Positions 9,347 to 19,269 of a DNA stretch of 64,000 bases are shown in pieces. Source of the DNA: Flavobacterium sp. ov086 (GTDB lineage Bacteria > Bacteroidota > Bacteroidia > Flavobacteriales > Flavobacteriaceae). The DNA is taken from the NCBI RefSeq assembly GCF_900187965.1, contig NZ_FZNL01000006.1, forward strand, positions 1 through 64,000, in the 5' to 3' direction. The notes under the pieces are model-generated. The model did not search any database. It was not told the origin of the DNA and saw nothing but the letters and a program-made list of their open reading frames with translations. Within the stretch, counting starts at the first letter, position 1. Each line of letters begins with the position of its first letter. A program made the position numbers and the translations under genes.

Positions 9347-11536
9347 ATGACTCTCTCTTTTTGGCGCTACACACACTTAGCTTTGGCTTTGTTTTCTTCT
9401 TTATTTCTATTGCTGGCATCTGTAACAGGTATTATTTTGGCAGTAGATGCAGTTCAGGAAAAAACACTTCCGTACAAAGTAGAAAATTTTGACGCCATAA
9501 CTTTAGGAGAAACGCTTCCCGTTTTAAAAAAGTCATATTCCGAAATTACCGAGTTAAGCGTCGATTACAATCAGTTTGTAACCCTACAGGCAATCGATGC
9601 CGATGGTAACGATATTAATGCTTATATTAATCCTAAAACAGGGAAAAAACTAGGGAAACCAGTAAAAAAAACGGAGTTTATTCAATGGGTAACCGGCTTA
9701 CATCGTTCGTTGTTTCTTCATGAAACCGGACGTTTTTTTGTGGGTGTAATTTCCTTTTTACTGGTATTGATTGCAATTTCAGGTTTTACTCTGGTTCTCA
9801 ACAGACAAAGAGGAATTCGTAATTTCTTTTCGAAAGTTATAAAAGAGTATTTTGCTCAATATTATCATGTCGTTTTAGGAAGATTAGCCTTGATTCCTAT
9901 TCTGATTATTGCACTTACAGGAACTTATTTATCTCTGGAAAGATTCAACTTTTTCATGGGCGAAAAGAAGGAAAAAGAAAAATCAGAAACTGTAGCGCCA
10001 GTCAAAAAAAATACTTCCGAAAATATCTTTAAAACGACACTTTTAGCTGATGTAAAGAAAATCGAATTTCCTTTTACAGATGATCCCGAAGAATATTATA
10101 TCATTGAATTAAAAGACAGAGAAATTGAAGTTAATCAGGTTACTGGTGCTGTAATTACGCAGAAACTTTCGCCAATGACAACTCAATTTGCTAATTTAAG
10201 CCTTGATCTTCATACTGGAAGAATAAACGGAATTTGGGGCATAATCCTTGCCATTGCCTGCGTTAACATCCTCTTTTTTATCTATTCCGGTTTTGCAATT
10301 ACCTTAAAAAGAAGGTCGAGCCGAATTAAAAATAAATTCAAAGCCAACGAAAGTAAATACATTTTACTGGCGGGTTCTGAAAACGGAAGCACTTTACGCT
10401 TTGCAAATGCAATCCAGAAGCAATTAATCGATCGTGGAGAAAAAGCACACATAGCTGAATTGAATAACTATAATCTTTTTCCAAAAGCAGAACATATTAT
10501 CGTTTTCTCATCCACTCACGGTTTAGGAGATGCCCCTTCTAACGGTAACAAATTTTTATCTCTTTTAATGAAACACAAGCAAGAACAAAAAATCAATTTT
10601 TCGGTAATTGGTTTTGGTTCGAAAGCCTATCCTGATTTTTGTGGTTTTGCAGTTGAAATTGATCAGCTTTTGGCAACTCAAAATTGGGCAGAACGTTTTC
10701 TGGAATTACAAACCGTAAACGATAAATCGGCAGAAGAATTTGTAAACTGGATAAAATTATGGAGTGCAAAAACTGAAATTCCATTGGCAACAACGCCTTC
10801 TTTATACAATCATGCGCCAAAAGGTTTATCAAAATTAATGGTACTGGATAAAACATTGGTTTCAGAAACCGAACAAACTTTTCTCGTTACATTACGTGCC
10901 AATATGAGAACCAAATTTACCTCTGGAGATTTATTAGCTATTTATCCTGAGAATGATACCAGAGAACGTCTGTATTCAATTGGAAATCATTCGGGAAACA
11001 TTCAACTGGTAGTAAAATTACATCCTCATGGATTAGGTTCCCGATTTTTGAATAATCTTGAAGCAGGAAATACGATTAAAGCCAGAATTATCAATAATCA
11101 CGCTTTTCATTTTCCTAAAAAAGCCTCTAAAGTTGCTTTAATTTCTAACGGAACGGGAATTGCTCCTTTTCTGGGAATGATTGAACAAAACAAGAAAAAA
11201 ACCGAAACTCATTTGTATTCCGGCTTCCGAATGGAAACAGAAACTGTCTTGGGATATAAAAAGTTTACTTCGGAAATGATCGAGAAAAAACAACTTCATA
11301 GTTTTCATTTGGCATTATCCCGTGAAGCAAATCAGTTTTATGTAATGGATTTAATCAAACGTGATGCCGATTTTTTTACTGATTTATTGCAACAAGGCGG
11401 AGTAATCATGATTTGTGGTTCTCTTGCAATGCAAAAAGATGTAGAATCGATTTTAGACAGTTTATGTCTGGCAAAGAAAACGAAGAGCATTTCAGAATAT
11501 AAAGAAAATGGTCAGGTTTTAACGGATTGTTATTAG
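9347..11536 (+). CDS. PepSY-associated membrane flavoprotein reductase (PepSY, flavodoxin, FAD/NAD(P) domains)
   Basis: 729 aa. The N-terminal half is a PepSY-associated transmembrane region with about four helices (near residues 10-33, 127-150, 175-195 and 293-315). A flavodoxin domain begins near residue 335 (LLAGSENGST; STHGLGDAPSNG). A ferredoxin/P450-reductase-like module follows from about 497. It has the FAD-binding RLYSIGNHSG, the pyridine-nucleotide motif NGTGIAPF (about 600), the ICGS motif, and a C-terminal Tyr expected to stack on FAD. Predicted role: carry electrons from cytoplasmic NAD(P)H through FMN/FAD and across the inner membrane to an outside acceptor, probably the DUF2271 protein just upstream. 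The order of electron flow is inferred. Confidence 0.9.
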   Translation: MTLSFWRYTHLALALFSSLFLLLASVTGIILAVDAVQEKTLPYKVENFDAITLGETLPVLKKSYSEITELSVDYNQFVTLQAIDADGNDINAYINPKTGKKLGKPVKKTEFIQWVTGLHRSLFLHETGRFFVGVISFLLVLIAISGFTLVLNRQRGIRNFFSKVIKEYFAQYYHVVLGRLALIPILIIALTGTYLSLERFNFFMGEKKEKEKSETVAPVKKNTSENIFKTTLLADVKKIEFPFTDDPEEYYIIELKDREIEVNQVTGAVITQKLSPMTTQFANLSLDLHTGRINGIWGIILAIACVNILFFIYSGFAITLKRRSSRIKNKFKANESKYILLAGSENGSTLRFANAIQKQLIDRGEKAHIAELNNYNLFPKAEHIIVFSSTHGLGDAPSNGNKFLSLLMKHKQEQKINFSVIGFGSKAYPDFCGFAVEIDQLLATQNWAERFLELQTVNDKSAEEFVNWIKLWSAKTEIPLATTPSLYNHAPKGLSKLMVLDKTLVSETEQTFLVTLRANMRTKFTSGDLLAIYPENDTRERLYSIGNHSGNIQLVVKLHPHGLGSRFLNNLEAGNTIKARIINNHAFHFPKKASKVALISNGTGIAPFLGMIEQNKKKTETHLYSGFRMETETVLGYKKFTSEMIEKKQLHSFHLALSREANQFYVMDLIKRDADFFTDLLQQGGVIMICGSLAMQKDVESILDSLCLAKKTKSISEYKENGQVLTDCY

Positions 11537-11985
11537 TTTAAAATTGCACCGTTAGCCACAAAAGGCTGGTAAAAACAATAATTTGGAAAAATTTTAATGT
11601 GCCGTTAGGCGCAAAAGGGGAAATCCAATGGAACAATTTGTTAAGGACAATATCTTATCACTTTGTTTCTGTTCCATCGGAACATCGCATTGGTAACCTA
11701 ATAAATACGGCGTTTTTTCACGTTCTGTAGGAACGTTTGATTTTATAAATAATATTGGTAAAAACAAATACAGATTACATATACAATTTCTCAAACGTTC
11801 CAATGGGACGATGTTTCTCACGATGCATATTTTTTGCTACCAATGAGATGTTCCGATGGAATACCATCTATAATATCTTAACTTAATGGCATTGCCCAGC
11901 GGGGCATCATATTTATAGAAATTAATTCCATTTATTTCAGAAACCCCATCGGGGGAAATATATTAGCAATCAAATAAAAATATTA
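11537..11985. other. 449-bp gap between reductase and apbE filled by a mobile-element-like repeat
   Basis: No gene is supported. Most of it is the palindromic repeat at 11669-11862 and related fragments. The remaining stretch before apbE has small CCCCATCGGGGG and GCCCAGCGGGGC palindromes. The insertion separates apbE from genes it is functionally linked with. Confidence 0.7.
11669..11862 (+). repeat. About 190-bp BIME/MITE-like element with 25-bp terminal inverted repeats (copy A)
   Basis: The element begins with TTCCATCGGAACATCGCATT and ends with the inverse (AATGAGATGTTCCGATGGAA), each flanked by TGGTA/TACCA. The interior matches, in reverse orientation and with scattered mismatches, the segment 26854-27043 beside the RAYT-like transposase. 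It is non-coding and is probably mobilised in trans. Confidence 0.8.
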
Positions 11986-12993
11986 ATGCATAAATCAATC
12001 TTAAATAAGCTTTTAATTTTTTCTGTGATGCTTTGCTGTTTATCCGGCAATTCACAAGTTTTAAGAAAACGAACCACGCTGCTTATGGGTGGACGTTTTG
12101 ATATTACAATTGTTGCAAATGATTCGCTTGAAGCGGAAAAAAATATAGACGCTGTTATTGCCGAAATTACACGAATTGAAAATCTAATCTCAGACTGGAA
12201 ACCAGATTCACAAGTTTCAGAAGTAAATCAGAATGCCGGAATTCACCCTGTAAAAGTTGACAGGGAAGTTTTTGAATTAACACAAAGAGCAATACAATTT
12301 TCTGAAGCCACAAAAGGCGGTTTTGATGTAAGCTTTGCGGCAATGGACAGAATCTGGAAATTTGACGGATCAATGACCGAAATGCCTTCGGCGGAAGCCA
12401 TAAAAAAATCAGTCGAAAAAGTGGGCTACAAAAACATTATTCTCGATAGTGTACAATCAACTATTTTTCTAAAATTAAAAGGAATGAAAATCGGATTTGG
12501 CGCTTTGGGCGAAGGATACGCAACCGATAAATGTCGCACCATGATGTTGGCAAAAGGCATAAAAGCAGGAATTATAAACGGCTCCGGAGATATGAGTACC
12601 TGGGGAAAACAACCTAACGGAAATCCTTGGAAAATTGGTATCACAAACCCATTTAATCCTGAAAAGCTTTTGGCAACGATTCCCTTAGAGCAACATGCTA
12701 TTACAACATCAGGAAGCTATGAAAAATTTGTAATCTTTAATGGTGTCCGATATTCCCATATCATCAATCCGGCAACAGGATATCCGGCAACAGGATTATG
12801 CAGTGTAACTGTCCTTGGTCCCGATGCCGAAACCGCAAACGGATTAAGCACTTCTCTTATGGTTTTAGGACAAAAAAAAGGACTTATTTTACTTCAAAAA
12901 TATCCTAAATACAGCTGCTTAATGATTACCGATGATGGAAAAGTTGTGAAATCAAAAAACTTTAAGATAAAGAAGTTTAAAGCTAAGTTTTAG
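11986..12993 (+). CDS. apbE: ApbE: FAD:protein FMN transferase
   Basis: 335 aa with a signal peptide or anchor (residues 1-24, CCLSGNSQ). ApbE transfers FMN from FAD to Thr/Ser of target proteins outside the cytoplasm. Motifs seen are GGRFDITIVA near the N-terminus, GFGALGEGYATDK, INGSGDMSTWG, ITTSGSYEKF and YSHIINPATGYPA (metal and FAD site). The usual Lys in the GxxxKGY motif is Glu here (GEGY), a mild deviation. It lies downstream of the DUF2271 protein (candidate substrate) and the PepSY reductase, but the BIME-like repeat may split the operon. Confidence 0.93.
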   Translation: MHKSILNKLLIFSVMLCCLSGNSQVLRKRTTLLMGGRFDITIVANDSLEAEKNIDAVIAEITRIENLISDWKPDSQVSEVNQNAGIHPVKVDREVFELTQRAIQFSEATKGGFDVSFAAMDRIWKFDGSMTEMPSAEAIKKSVEKVGYKNIILDSVQSTIFLKLKGMKIGFGALGEGYATDKCRTMMLAKGIKAGIINGSGDMSTWGKQPNGNPWKIGITNPFNPEKLLATIPLEQHAITTSGSYEKFVIFNGVRYSHIINPATGYPATGLCSVTVLGPDAETANGLSTSLMVLGQKKGLILLQKYPKYSCLMITDDGKVVKSKNFKIKKFKAKF

Positions 12994-13180
12994 CGAAAGA
13001 AACCGAATTATCATTGTCAATCCTGACAGAGGAAGAATCTTCAAAAGTAACTCGACAAAAGTTTACACACAACATATCCACAAGGTATGTCTTTGCGAGG
13101 ACTTGGCTTATCTAATAAAAAAACCTTTATCAAAGCTACTTACACTCTTTGTTTTAAAGTTTCTCAAAGTTTTTAGACAT

Positions 13181-13211
13181 AAAAAAACTCCTGCTTAAAG
13201 CAGGAGTTTTT
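13181..13211. terminator. Bidirectional intrinsic terminator between apbE and the RND operon
   Basis: A perfect ACTCCTGC/GCAGGAGT stem with a TTAA loop is flanked by an A-run on the left and a T-run on the right. It ends the plus-strand apbE transcript and the minus-strand efflux operon. Confidence 0.9.
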
Positions 13212-13247
13212 CATTTTAACAACCTAATTAACAGTGAGGACAAAAAT

Positions 13248-14651
13248 CTATTTCCATCCACCACCTAAAGCACGATACAAATCAACAACTGCTTGTAATT
13301 TTTGTAAATCATCATTGATACCACTCAATTGAGCAGCCAATAAGTTTTGTTCAGATGTCAGTACATCTGTATAATTGGTAGCCGAACTATATTCTAAAAG
13401 CTGTTGGGTAAAATCCACTGATTTTATCAATGCTTCAATTTGTTTTTTTCTGGAATCTTCTTTTTCAACTGCCATTTCATAAGCATACAAAGCATTTGAA
13501 ACTTCTTGTCCCGCAACCAAAAGGCTTTGTTGGAAATTGTTTAATGCCTGTACTTGCTTAGATTGTGCAGTTGTTAATCGGGCTTTGTTTAATCCCTGAT
13601 TAAAAAGTGGTTGTGTTAATCCTCCAATCAAAGAATAAAAAACAGAATTACTGAAAAAATCCGTCAATTGCAGGTTCGAGAATCCTCCACTTGCTGTCAA
13701 TGTCAAACTTGGATAAAAATAAGTCTTAGCCATATTTGTCATTTCAAAAGCTGTTCTGAAATTAAATTCCGCCTGACGGACATCCGGACGATTTTCTAAC
13801 AATTGAGCCGGTAAACCAACTGCAATATTTTCAGGAACTACCTGAGTTCCTAACGTTCCTCTGTCTATTGTTCCCGGAGCCTGACCTAACAAAATATTCA
13901 AAGCATTTTCAGTCTCGCGAATGTTTCTTTTTAAATCCGGAATCAATACTTCGGCCGCATGCTGGTTGGCTTCACTTTGCACAACGGCTGCTCCCGTAAC
14001 TATTGCACCTTCTTTTAAAGCTTTGATAGTTTCGACATTTTTAATACGGCTTTCTAATGTTTCTTTTGTAATTTCTAATTGTTTGTCATAAGCCAGTAAT
14101 AAAAAATAATTATTAGCAATATCAGAAATCAATTGCGTCTGAACGGCTTGTTTTGCAGCATCTGTAGAAAGATAAGTGGCTAAAGCGGCTCTTTTAGAAC
14201 TGCTTAATTTTCCCCAGATATCCGCTTCCCAAGACGTACTTAAACCTAATTTATAAGTCGTAGTAAGCGTATTGATATTAATTCCTGCCGGAAAGTTTAA
14301 TCCAGCCTCAGACTGTTTCGTATGCGTTGCATTAGCATCAATATTCAGAGTTGGATAATACGCTAATTTTGCCTGACGCATAGAAGCACGTGCCTGAACG
14401 ATGTTTTCAATTGCATTTTTCAGGTTTAGGTTTTGATCCAATCCTTTCTGAATTAAAGCATTCAGTTTCTCATCTTTAAAAACACTTTGCCAAGGCATAC
14501 TCGCAATCGTAGTCGAATCTACAGAAGCCTGATCACGATACAACTTATCTGCTGATACCGTTTTGGGACGCTCGTATTTTTGGGTAACGCAGGCACTCAA
14601 AAGAGTGGCTGCAATTACCATTACAATATATTTATTTGAACTATGAGTCAT
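13248..14651 (-). CDS. Outer-membrane efflux lipoprotein (NodT/OprM, TolC-like)
   Basis: 467 aa. A lipoprotein signal with lipobox LLSAC (Cys21) is followed by two outer-membrane-efflux-protein repeats. Typical features are the PWQSVFKDEKLNALIQKGLDQN start, WEADIWGKLSSSKRAA, LLENRPDVRQAEFNFRTA and YPSLTLTASGGF. It forms the trimeric outer-membrane duct for RND pumps. Third gene of the operon, 19 bp after the RND transporter. Confidence 0.95.
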   Translation of the reverse strand: MTHSSNKYIVMVIAATLLSACVTQKYERPKTVSADKLYRDQASVDSTTIASMPWQSVFKDEKLNALIQKGLDQNLNLKNAIENIVQARASMRQAKLAYYPTLNIDANATHTKQSEAGLNFPAGININTLTTTYKLGLSTSWEADIWGKLSSSKRAALATYLSTDAAKQAVQTQLISDIANNYFLLLAYDKQLEITKETLESRIKNVETIKALKEGAIVTGAAVVQSEANQHAAEVLIPDLKRNIRETENALNILLGQAPGTIDRGTLGTQVVPENIAVGLPAQLLENRPDVRQAEFNFRTAFEMTNMAKTYFYPSLTLTASGGFSNLQLTDFFSNSVFYSLIGGLTQPLFNQGLNKARLTTAQSKQVQALNNFQQSLLVAGQEVSNALYAYEMAVEKEDSRKKQIEALIKSVDFTQQLLEYSSATNYTDVLTSEQNLLAAQLSGINDDLQKLQAVVDLYRALGGGWK

Positions 14652-14670
14652 CTTTGTATTAATTAAATTA

Positions 14671-17600
14671 TTACTCCTTATGAGCTTCTATAAGTTGTGG
14701 TTCCTCGTCATCTTCATCATCATAACCATCTTTGGCCGGACCGCTTATTTTTTCCTGTAAAGTCTGGAAAATGATAAACAATATCGGAATAACAAATACT
14801 CCCAAAATGGTTCCTATTAACATTCCTCCAACAGCTCCTGTACCAATAGATTTGTTACCCACGGCTCCCGCTCCACTAGCAAACATTAACGGTACAAGTC
14901 CTAAAATAAAGGCAAAAGAGGTCATTAAAATTGGTCGTAAACGTGCTACGGCTCCTTCAATTGCAGCTTGTACAATTGGCATTCCTTTTCTTCGCCTGTC
15001 CAGAGCAAATTCGACAATCAAAATACCGTTCTTCGCCAGTAATCCAATCAACATGATTAAGGAAATCTGCAGATAAATATTACTGTTTAACTTGAATATA
15101 ATCGAGAACAAATAAGCTCCTGCCAGTCCAAACGGAATTGATAATAATACTGCAAATGGCAATATATAACTCTCATATTGTGCACTTAACAAGAAATAAA
15201 CAAACACAAGACATAATAGAAAGATAAAAACAGTTTCACTTCCTGAAGCTAATTCTTCACGTGTTAATCCGGAGAATTCATAACCATAACCAGCAGGAAG
15301 ATTTTCTGCCGCCACTTCCTGAATGGCTTTAATAGCATCTCCTGAACTAAATCCCGGATTTGGTGCACCTGTAATCGAAATCGAGGTAAACAAGTTAAAT
15401 CTTGAAATTGATTCCGGTCCAAAAACTCTCGTCATTTTTATAAACTCGGTAATTGGAGCCATTGTTCCGGCACTATTTCTAACGAAGATTTTATTTAATC
15501 CTTCTGTATTAGTACGGAATTCCGGAGAAGCCTGTACCATAACACGATATTGTTTTCCGAATTTATTGAAATTCGAAGCATACAATCCACCGTAATACCC
15601 TTGCATTGTTGACAAAATCGTATTTACCAGAACTCCTGCATCTTTGGCTTTTGCCAAATTAATCTCCATCATATATTGCGGGAAACCAGGATTAAACGGG
15701 GTTGTTGCATATTGTATTTCCGGACGTTTAGAAAGCTTTTCTAAAAAATCAGTATTTACTTTAAAGAATTCTGCTGTTGTATGTCCGCCTTTATCCTGCA
15801 ATTGAAATTCAAATCCACCACTTTGTCCAAATCCTGAAATTGTTGGTGGCGAAATGAAGAAGATATTAGCTTCACGAATTCCGCTTGTTTTTGCAAAAAG
15901 CTGACCAATTACATCATTAACACTTAAATCACGTTTTTCCCACGTTTCCAGTTTTATAATAACCATACTGTAAGCACTTCCCGCTCCCGCTGTAAAGTTT
16001 TGTCCCACTATACGAAGTGTATTTTTAACTCCCGGAATCGTTTTGGCTATACTGTCTACTCTCTTAGCAATTACGTCAGAACGCTCCATAGAAGCTGATG
16101 GCGGTAAGCTAATATTGGCAAAAACAGTACCTTGATCTTCCGCAGGAACGAAAGCTGAAGGAGTCGTTTTCATCATATAAAATAATGCTGCACTCGAAAT
16201 AAGAATAGCCGCTAATACAATCCATTTTTTAACCGATAGAAATTGAACCGAACGTTTGTATCTACCCGTTACATTATCAAATGCAACGTTAAACGAGGTA
16301 TAAAATCTTTGAATAAAACTTTGATGTTTATGATCGTCAGCATGTGGTTTTAAAAGCAAGGCACACAATGCAGGACTTAATGTCAAGGCGTTAATCGCCG
16401 AAAGAATAATCGCCACCGCTAACGTGATACCAAATTGCTTATAGAAAACCCCGGTAGATCCGTTAATAAACGTAACCGGAATAAATACCGCTGCCATGAC
16501 AAGTGTGATCGAAATAATCGCACCCGAAATTTCGTCCATCGCATCAATTGTAGCTTTCTTAGACGATTTATAACCATGATCCAGTTTGGCATGCACCGCC
16601 TCGACGACAACAATGGCATCATCGACGACAATACCAATGGCTAGAACCATCGCAAAAAGCGTTAATAAGTTAATCGTAAACCCAAATAAATTCAGGAAGA
16701 AAAACGTACCTACAATCGCAACCGGAACTGCAATTGCCGGAATTAATGTTGATCTAAAATCCTGAAGGAAAATAAATACCACAATGAAAACCAATATAAA
16801 AGCTTCAATTAAAGTATGAATTACCTTTTCGATAGAAGCATCAAGATTTTCGTTAACGTCAACAAGAATAGTATATTTTACTCCTTTTGGAAAAGTCTTT
16901 GCAGCTTCTTCAATCAATTTTTTAGAGTTGATGATTACATCACGAGCATTAGATCCCGGCGTCTGGCTAATTGCCATCGCTGTAGATTCTATACCGTTTG
17001 TTTTGGTCGTTGAGGCATAACTTAATGATCCAAGTTCAACTTTGGCAACATCTTTTAATCGTAACATTTGTCCGTTACCAATCGATTTAATGATGATATC
17101 CCCAAATTCCTTGTCGCTCGTTAAACGCCCTTTATATTTAATTACATATTGAAAAGCCTGATTTCCATTCTCACCAAATTTACCTGGTGCAGCTTCTATA
17201 TTTTGTTCTGCCAAAGCAGCCGAAATATCACTCGGTATCAGTTTGTATTGCTGCATTACATCCGGTTTCAGCCAGATTCTCATGGAGTAATCGTTTGCTC
17301 CAAAAACCGTTACATCTCCTACTCCAACCACACGTTGAATTTGCGGAACAAGGTTGATTTTAGCATAATTTTGAAGGAAAGTCTGACTGTAAGCATTTCC
17401 ATCACTATATAAAGAGAAAATCAACAAGTTACTACTCTGACTTTTCGTTACCGTTACACCCGCCTGTGTTACCTCTACCGGTAATAAACTGGTGGCTCTC
17501 GAAACCCTGTTTTGAACGTTTACCGCTGCTAAATCAGGATTTGTTCCTACTTTAAAGAAGATTTTTATAGATGCATTTCCGTCATTTGTCGCCGTAGAAG

Positions 17601-17835
17601 TCATGTAAGTCATGTTCTCTACCCCGTTAATTTGCTCTTCCAACGGAATCACAATACTTTTCAAAACCACATCAGCATTGGCTCCGGTATAACTTGCGGA
17701 AACGTTTACTGTTGGCGGAGCAATATCAGGATATTGAGAAATAGGCAGCTCAATAAGTCCTAAAACTCCCAGAATGACAATAATAACAGATATTACTGTC
17801 GAAAGAACAGGTCTTTGTATGAATATTTTAAACAT
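14671..17835 (-). CDS. RND multidrug efflux transporter, HAE1 (AcrB/MexB) family
   Basis: 1054 aa, full length for AcrB. N-terminal MFKIFIQRPVLSTVISVIIV is the first of 12 expected helices. The proton-relay aspartates are present in GIVVDDAIVVVE, and the relay lysine in LLAKNGILIVEFA. Two large periplasmic loops include the pore and docking domains. It pumps hydrophobic compounds using proton-motive force, together with the adaptor encoded 6 bp upstream and the NodT channel downstream. The C-terminus is acidic (DDEDDEEPQ). Substrate cannot be told from sequence. Confidence 0.97.
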   Translation of the reverse strand: MFKIFIQRPVLSTVISVIIVILGVLGLIELPISQYPDIAPPTVNVSASYTGANADVVLKSIVIPLEEQINGVENMTYMTSTATNDGNASIKIFFKVGTNPDLAAVNVQNRVSRATSLLPVEVTQAGVTVTKSQSSNLLIFSLYSDGNAYSQTFLQNYAKINLVPQIQRVVGVGDVTVFGANDYSMRIWLKPDVMQQYKLIPSDISAALAEQNIEAAPGKFGENGNQAFQYVIKYKGRLTSDKEFGDIIIKSIGNGQMLRLKDVAKVELGSLSYASTTKTNGIESTAMAISQTPGSNARDVIINSKKLIEEAAKTFPKGVKYTILVDVNENLDASIEKVIHTLIEAFILVFIVVFIFLQDFRSTLIPAIAVPVAIVGTFFFLNLFGFTINLLTLFAMVLAIGIVVDDAIVVVEAVHAKLDHGYKSSKKATIDAMDEISGAIISITLVMAAVFIPVTFINGSTGVFYKQFGITLAVAIILSAINALTLSPALCALLLKPHADDHKHQSFIQRFYTSFNVAFDNVTGRYKRSVQFLSVKKWIVLAAILISSAALFYMMKTTPSAFVPAEDQGTVFANISLPPSASMERSDVIAKRVDSIAKTIPGVKNTLRIVGQNFTAGAGSAYSMVIIKLETWEKRDLSVNDVIGQLFAKTSGIREANIFFISPPTISGFGQSGGFEFQLQDKGGHTTAEFFKVNTDFLEKLSKRPEIQYATTPFNPGFPQYMMEINLAKAKDAGVLVNTILSTMQGYYGGLYASNFNKFGKQYRVMVQASPEFRTNTEGLNKIFVRNSAGTMAPITEFIKMTRVFGPESISRFNLFTSISITGAPNPGFSSGDAIKAIQEVAAENLPAGYGYEFSGLTREELASGSETVFIFLLCLVFVYFLLSAQYESYILPFAVLLSIPFGLAGAYLFSIIFKLNSNIYLQISLIMLIGLLAKNGILIVEFALDRRRKGMPIVQAAIEGAVARLRPILMTSFAFILGLVPLMFASGAGAVGNKSIGTGAVGGMLIGTILGVFVIPILFIIFQTLQEKISGPAKDGYDDEDDEEPQLIEAHKE

Positions 17836-17841
17836 TTTTTC

Positions 17842-19002
17842 TTATTTTAAGTCGGCATAAACCGATTCTTGACTCTGATTTTTAGGTTTGATCTCGCTTC
17901 CGTCTTTTAAAGAAGCAACTCCTTCCAGAACAATTTGATCTCCCGTTTTTAATCCTTCCGTTACTACATAATAATTTCCGGCACTATTTTCAAAAACTTT
18001 GATACTAACATTTTTAGTTTTTCCGTCTTTTCCAACCGTAACTGCAAACATTTTGTCTTGAAGTTCAAACGTCGCACTTTGCGGAATCAATAGCTTTTCA
18101 TTTATTTGTGTTGGAATTTTTACGGTTGCACTGCTTCCGCTTCTGATAATAGCTTTTGGATTAGCGAAACGTGCTCTAAAAGTAACCGAACCTGTTTCGG
18201 TATTAATTAATCCGTTTACAGTTTCAACATATCCTTTTTCACCATACAAAGAACCATCTGAGAGTAATAATGAAACGGCAGGTATTTTTTTGATTACCTG
18301 AGTCAGAGAGCTTCCTTCAGCAGTTTGAGTAAAATCTAAAAGTTTTTTTTCATTCAATGCAAAATAAGCATAAACGTTGCCAATGCTGGAAACCGTTGTC
18401 AAAGGTTCAGCGGTTGAGGAACCAACTAAACTTCCTAAACGAAACGGAATAGAACCTACAACTCCATTAACCGGACTTGTTACGGTTGTATATCCCAAAT
18501 TGGTTTTAGCATTTACTAGTGTAGCATTTGCCTGCGCTAATGTTGCCAAAGCCGATTCGTAAGTATATTGTGCCGATTCTAAATCATATTTACTGATGAT
18601 CCCTTTTTCGACCAAAGGTTTTACTTTGTTTACCGCCAGTTTTGCCGCACTCAAGTTTGCCTGAGCGCTTTTTATACTTGCTGTTGCAGTACGTACCTCC
18701 TGCTCATATTCTGGTGCACTAATTTTAAACAATGGTTGTCCAACTTTTACAACGGCACCTTCATCAACAAAAATCTTATCAATATATCCTTCTACCCTTG
18801 GGCGGATTTCTATATTTTGTTGTCCCTGAATAGTTGCAGGAAAATCAGTATACAAGGTCGCTGATTTAGGTTCTAAAGTCAGAGTTTTATACTCTTTAAC
18901 TTGTGGTGCGCCGCCAGCCTGAGCCGATTTGTCATTTTTATTTCCGCATGAAGCGATGATAACTGACGCAGCAATAATGCTTAAAAAAGATTGCTTATTC
19001 AT
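17842..19002 (-). CDS. RND periplasmic adaptor (membrane fusion protein, AcrA-like)
   Basis: 386 aa. Lipoprotein signal with an IIASCGNK lipobox (Cys19). The biotinyl-lipoyl half-motifs are EGYIDKIFVDEGAVVKVGQPLF and VTSPVNGVVGSIPFRLGSLV. Between them is an alpha-hairpin (about 95-165), and a beta-barrel domain follows. It links the inner-membrane transporter to the outer-membrane channel. First gene of the operon, divergent from the LytS-type kinase. Confidence 0.95.
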   Translation of the reverse strand: MNKQSFLSIIAASVIIASCGNKNDKSAQAGGAPQVKEYKTLTLEPKSATLYTDFPATIQGQQNIEIRPRVEGYIDKIFVDEGAVVKVGQPLFKISAPEYEQEVRTATASIKSAQANLSAAKLAVNKVKPLVEKGIISKYDLESAQYTYESALATLAQANATLVNAKTNLGYTTVTSPVNGVVGSIPFRLGSLVGSSTAEPLTTVSSIGNVYAYFALNEKKLLDFTQTAEGSSLTQVIKKIPAVSLLLSDGSLYGEKGYVETVNGLINTETGSVTFRARFANPKAIIRSGSSATVKIPTQINEKLLIPQSATFELQDKMFAVTVGKDGKTKNVSIKVFENSAGNYYVVTEGLKTGDQIVLEGVASLKDGSEIKPKNQSQESVYADLK

Positions 19003-19269
19003 TTTGATGAAATATGAGATTATCTATTTATTAAGAAGCAAAAGAACTAAAACTCTTCAAGCGAAATTTTTCAAATAGACGTAGCCCTTGGTACAATCGA
19101 TAGATATGCGATAAGAACCGATAAAAGCAGAATCTGCTAAAAATCGCATTTTTAAAAGAAACTCATCGGTTCTAAAAGGGTTTTTATGGACTGTAATTCC
19201 ATTTTTAGCGATCGGTTAATTATCGAAAGCAAATAAAATGTAATATTGTCCTTAAAATCATAAAATATA
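19003..19269. promoter_or_regulatory. Divergent control region between efflux operon and two-component system
   Basis: 267 bp containing the inverted repeat AGAACCGAT (19107-19115) and ATCGGTTCT (about 19166-19174), with a small GCAGA/TCTGC hairpin between. A TAATATTG sequence near 19242 resembles a -7 element for the kinase gene with one mismatch. The inverted repeat is a candidate binding site for the adjacent LytTR regulator, by position only. Confidence 0.45.

Noticed and set aside
10593..10856. Minus-strand frame inside the PepSY reductase gene
   Set aside because: Shadow of a well-supported gene with motifs on the plus strand; no start context or domain.
11594..11821. Minus-strand 75-codon frame over the palindromic element
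   Set aside because: It lies within the non-coding 190-bp repeat, and its translation has no domain and follows the repeat boundaries.
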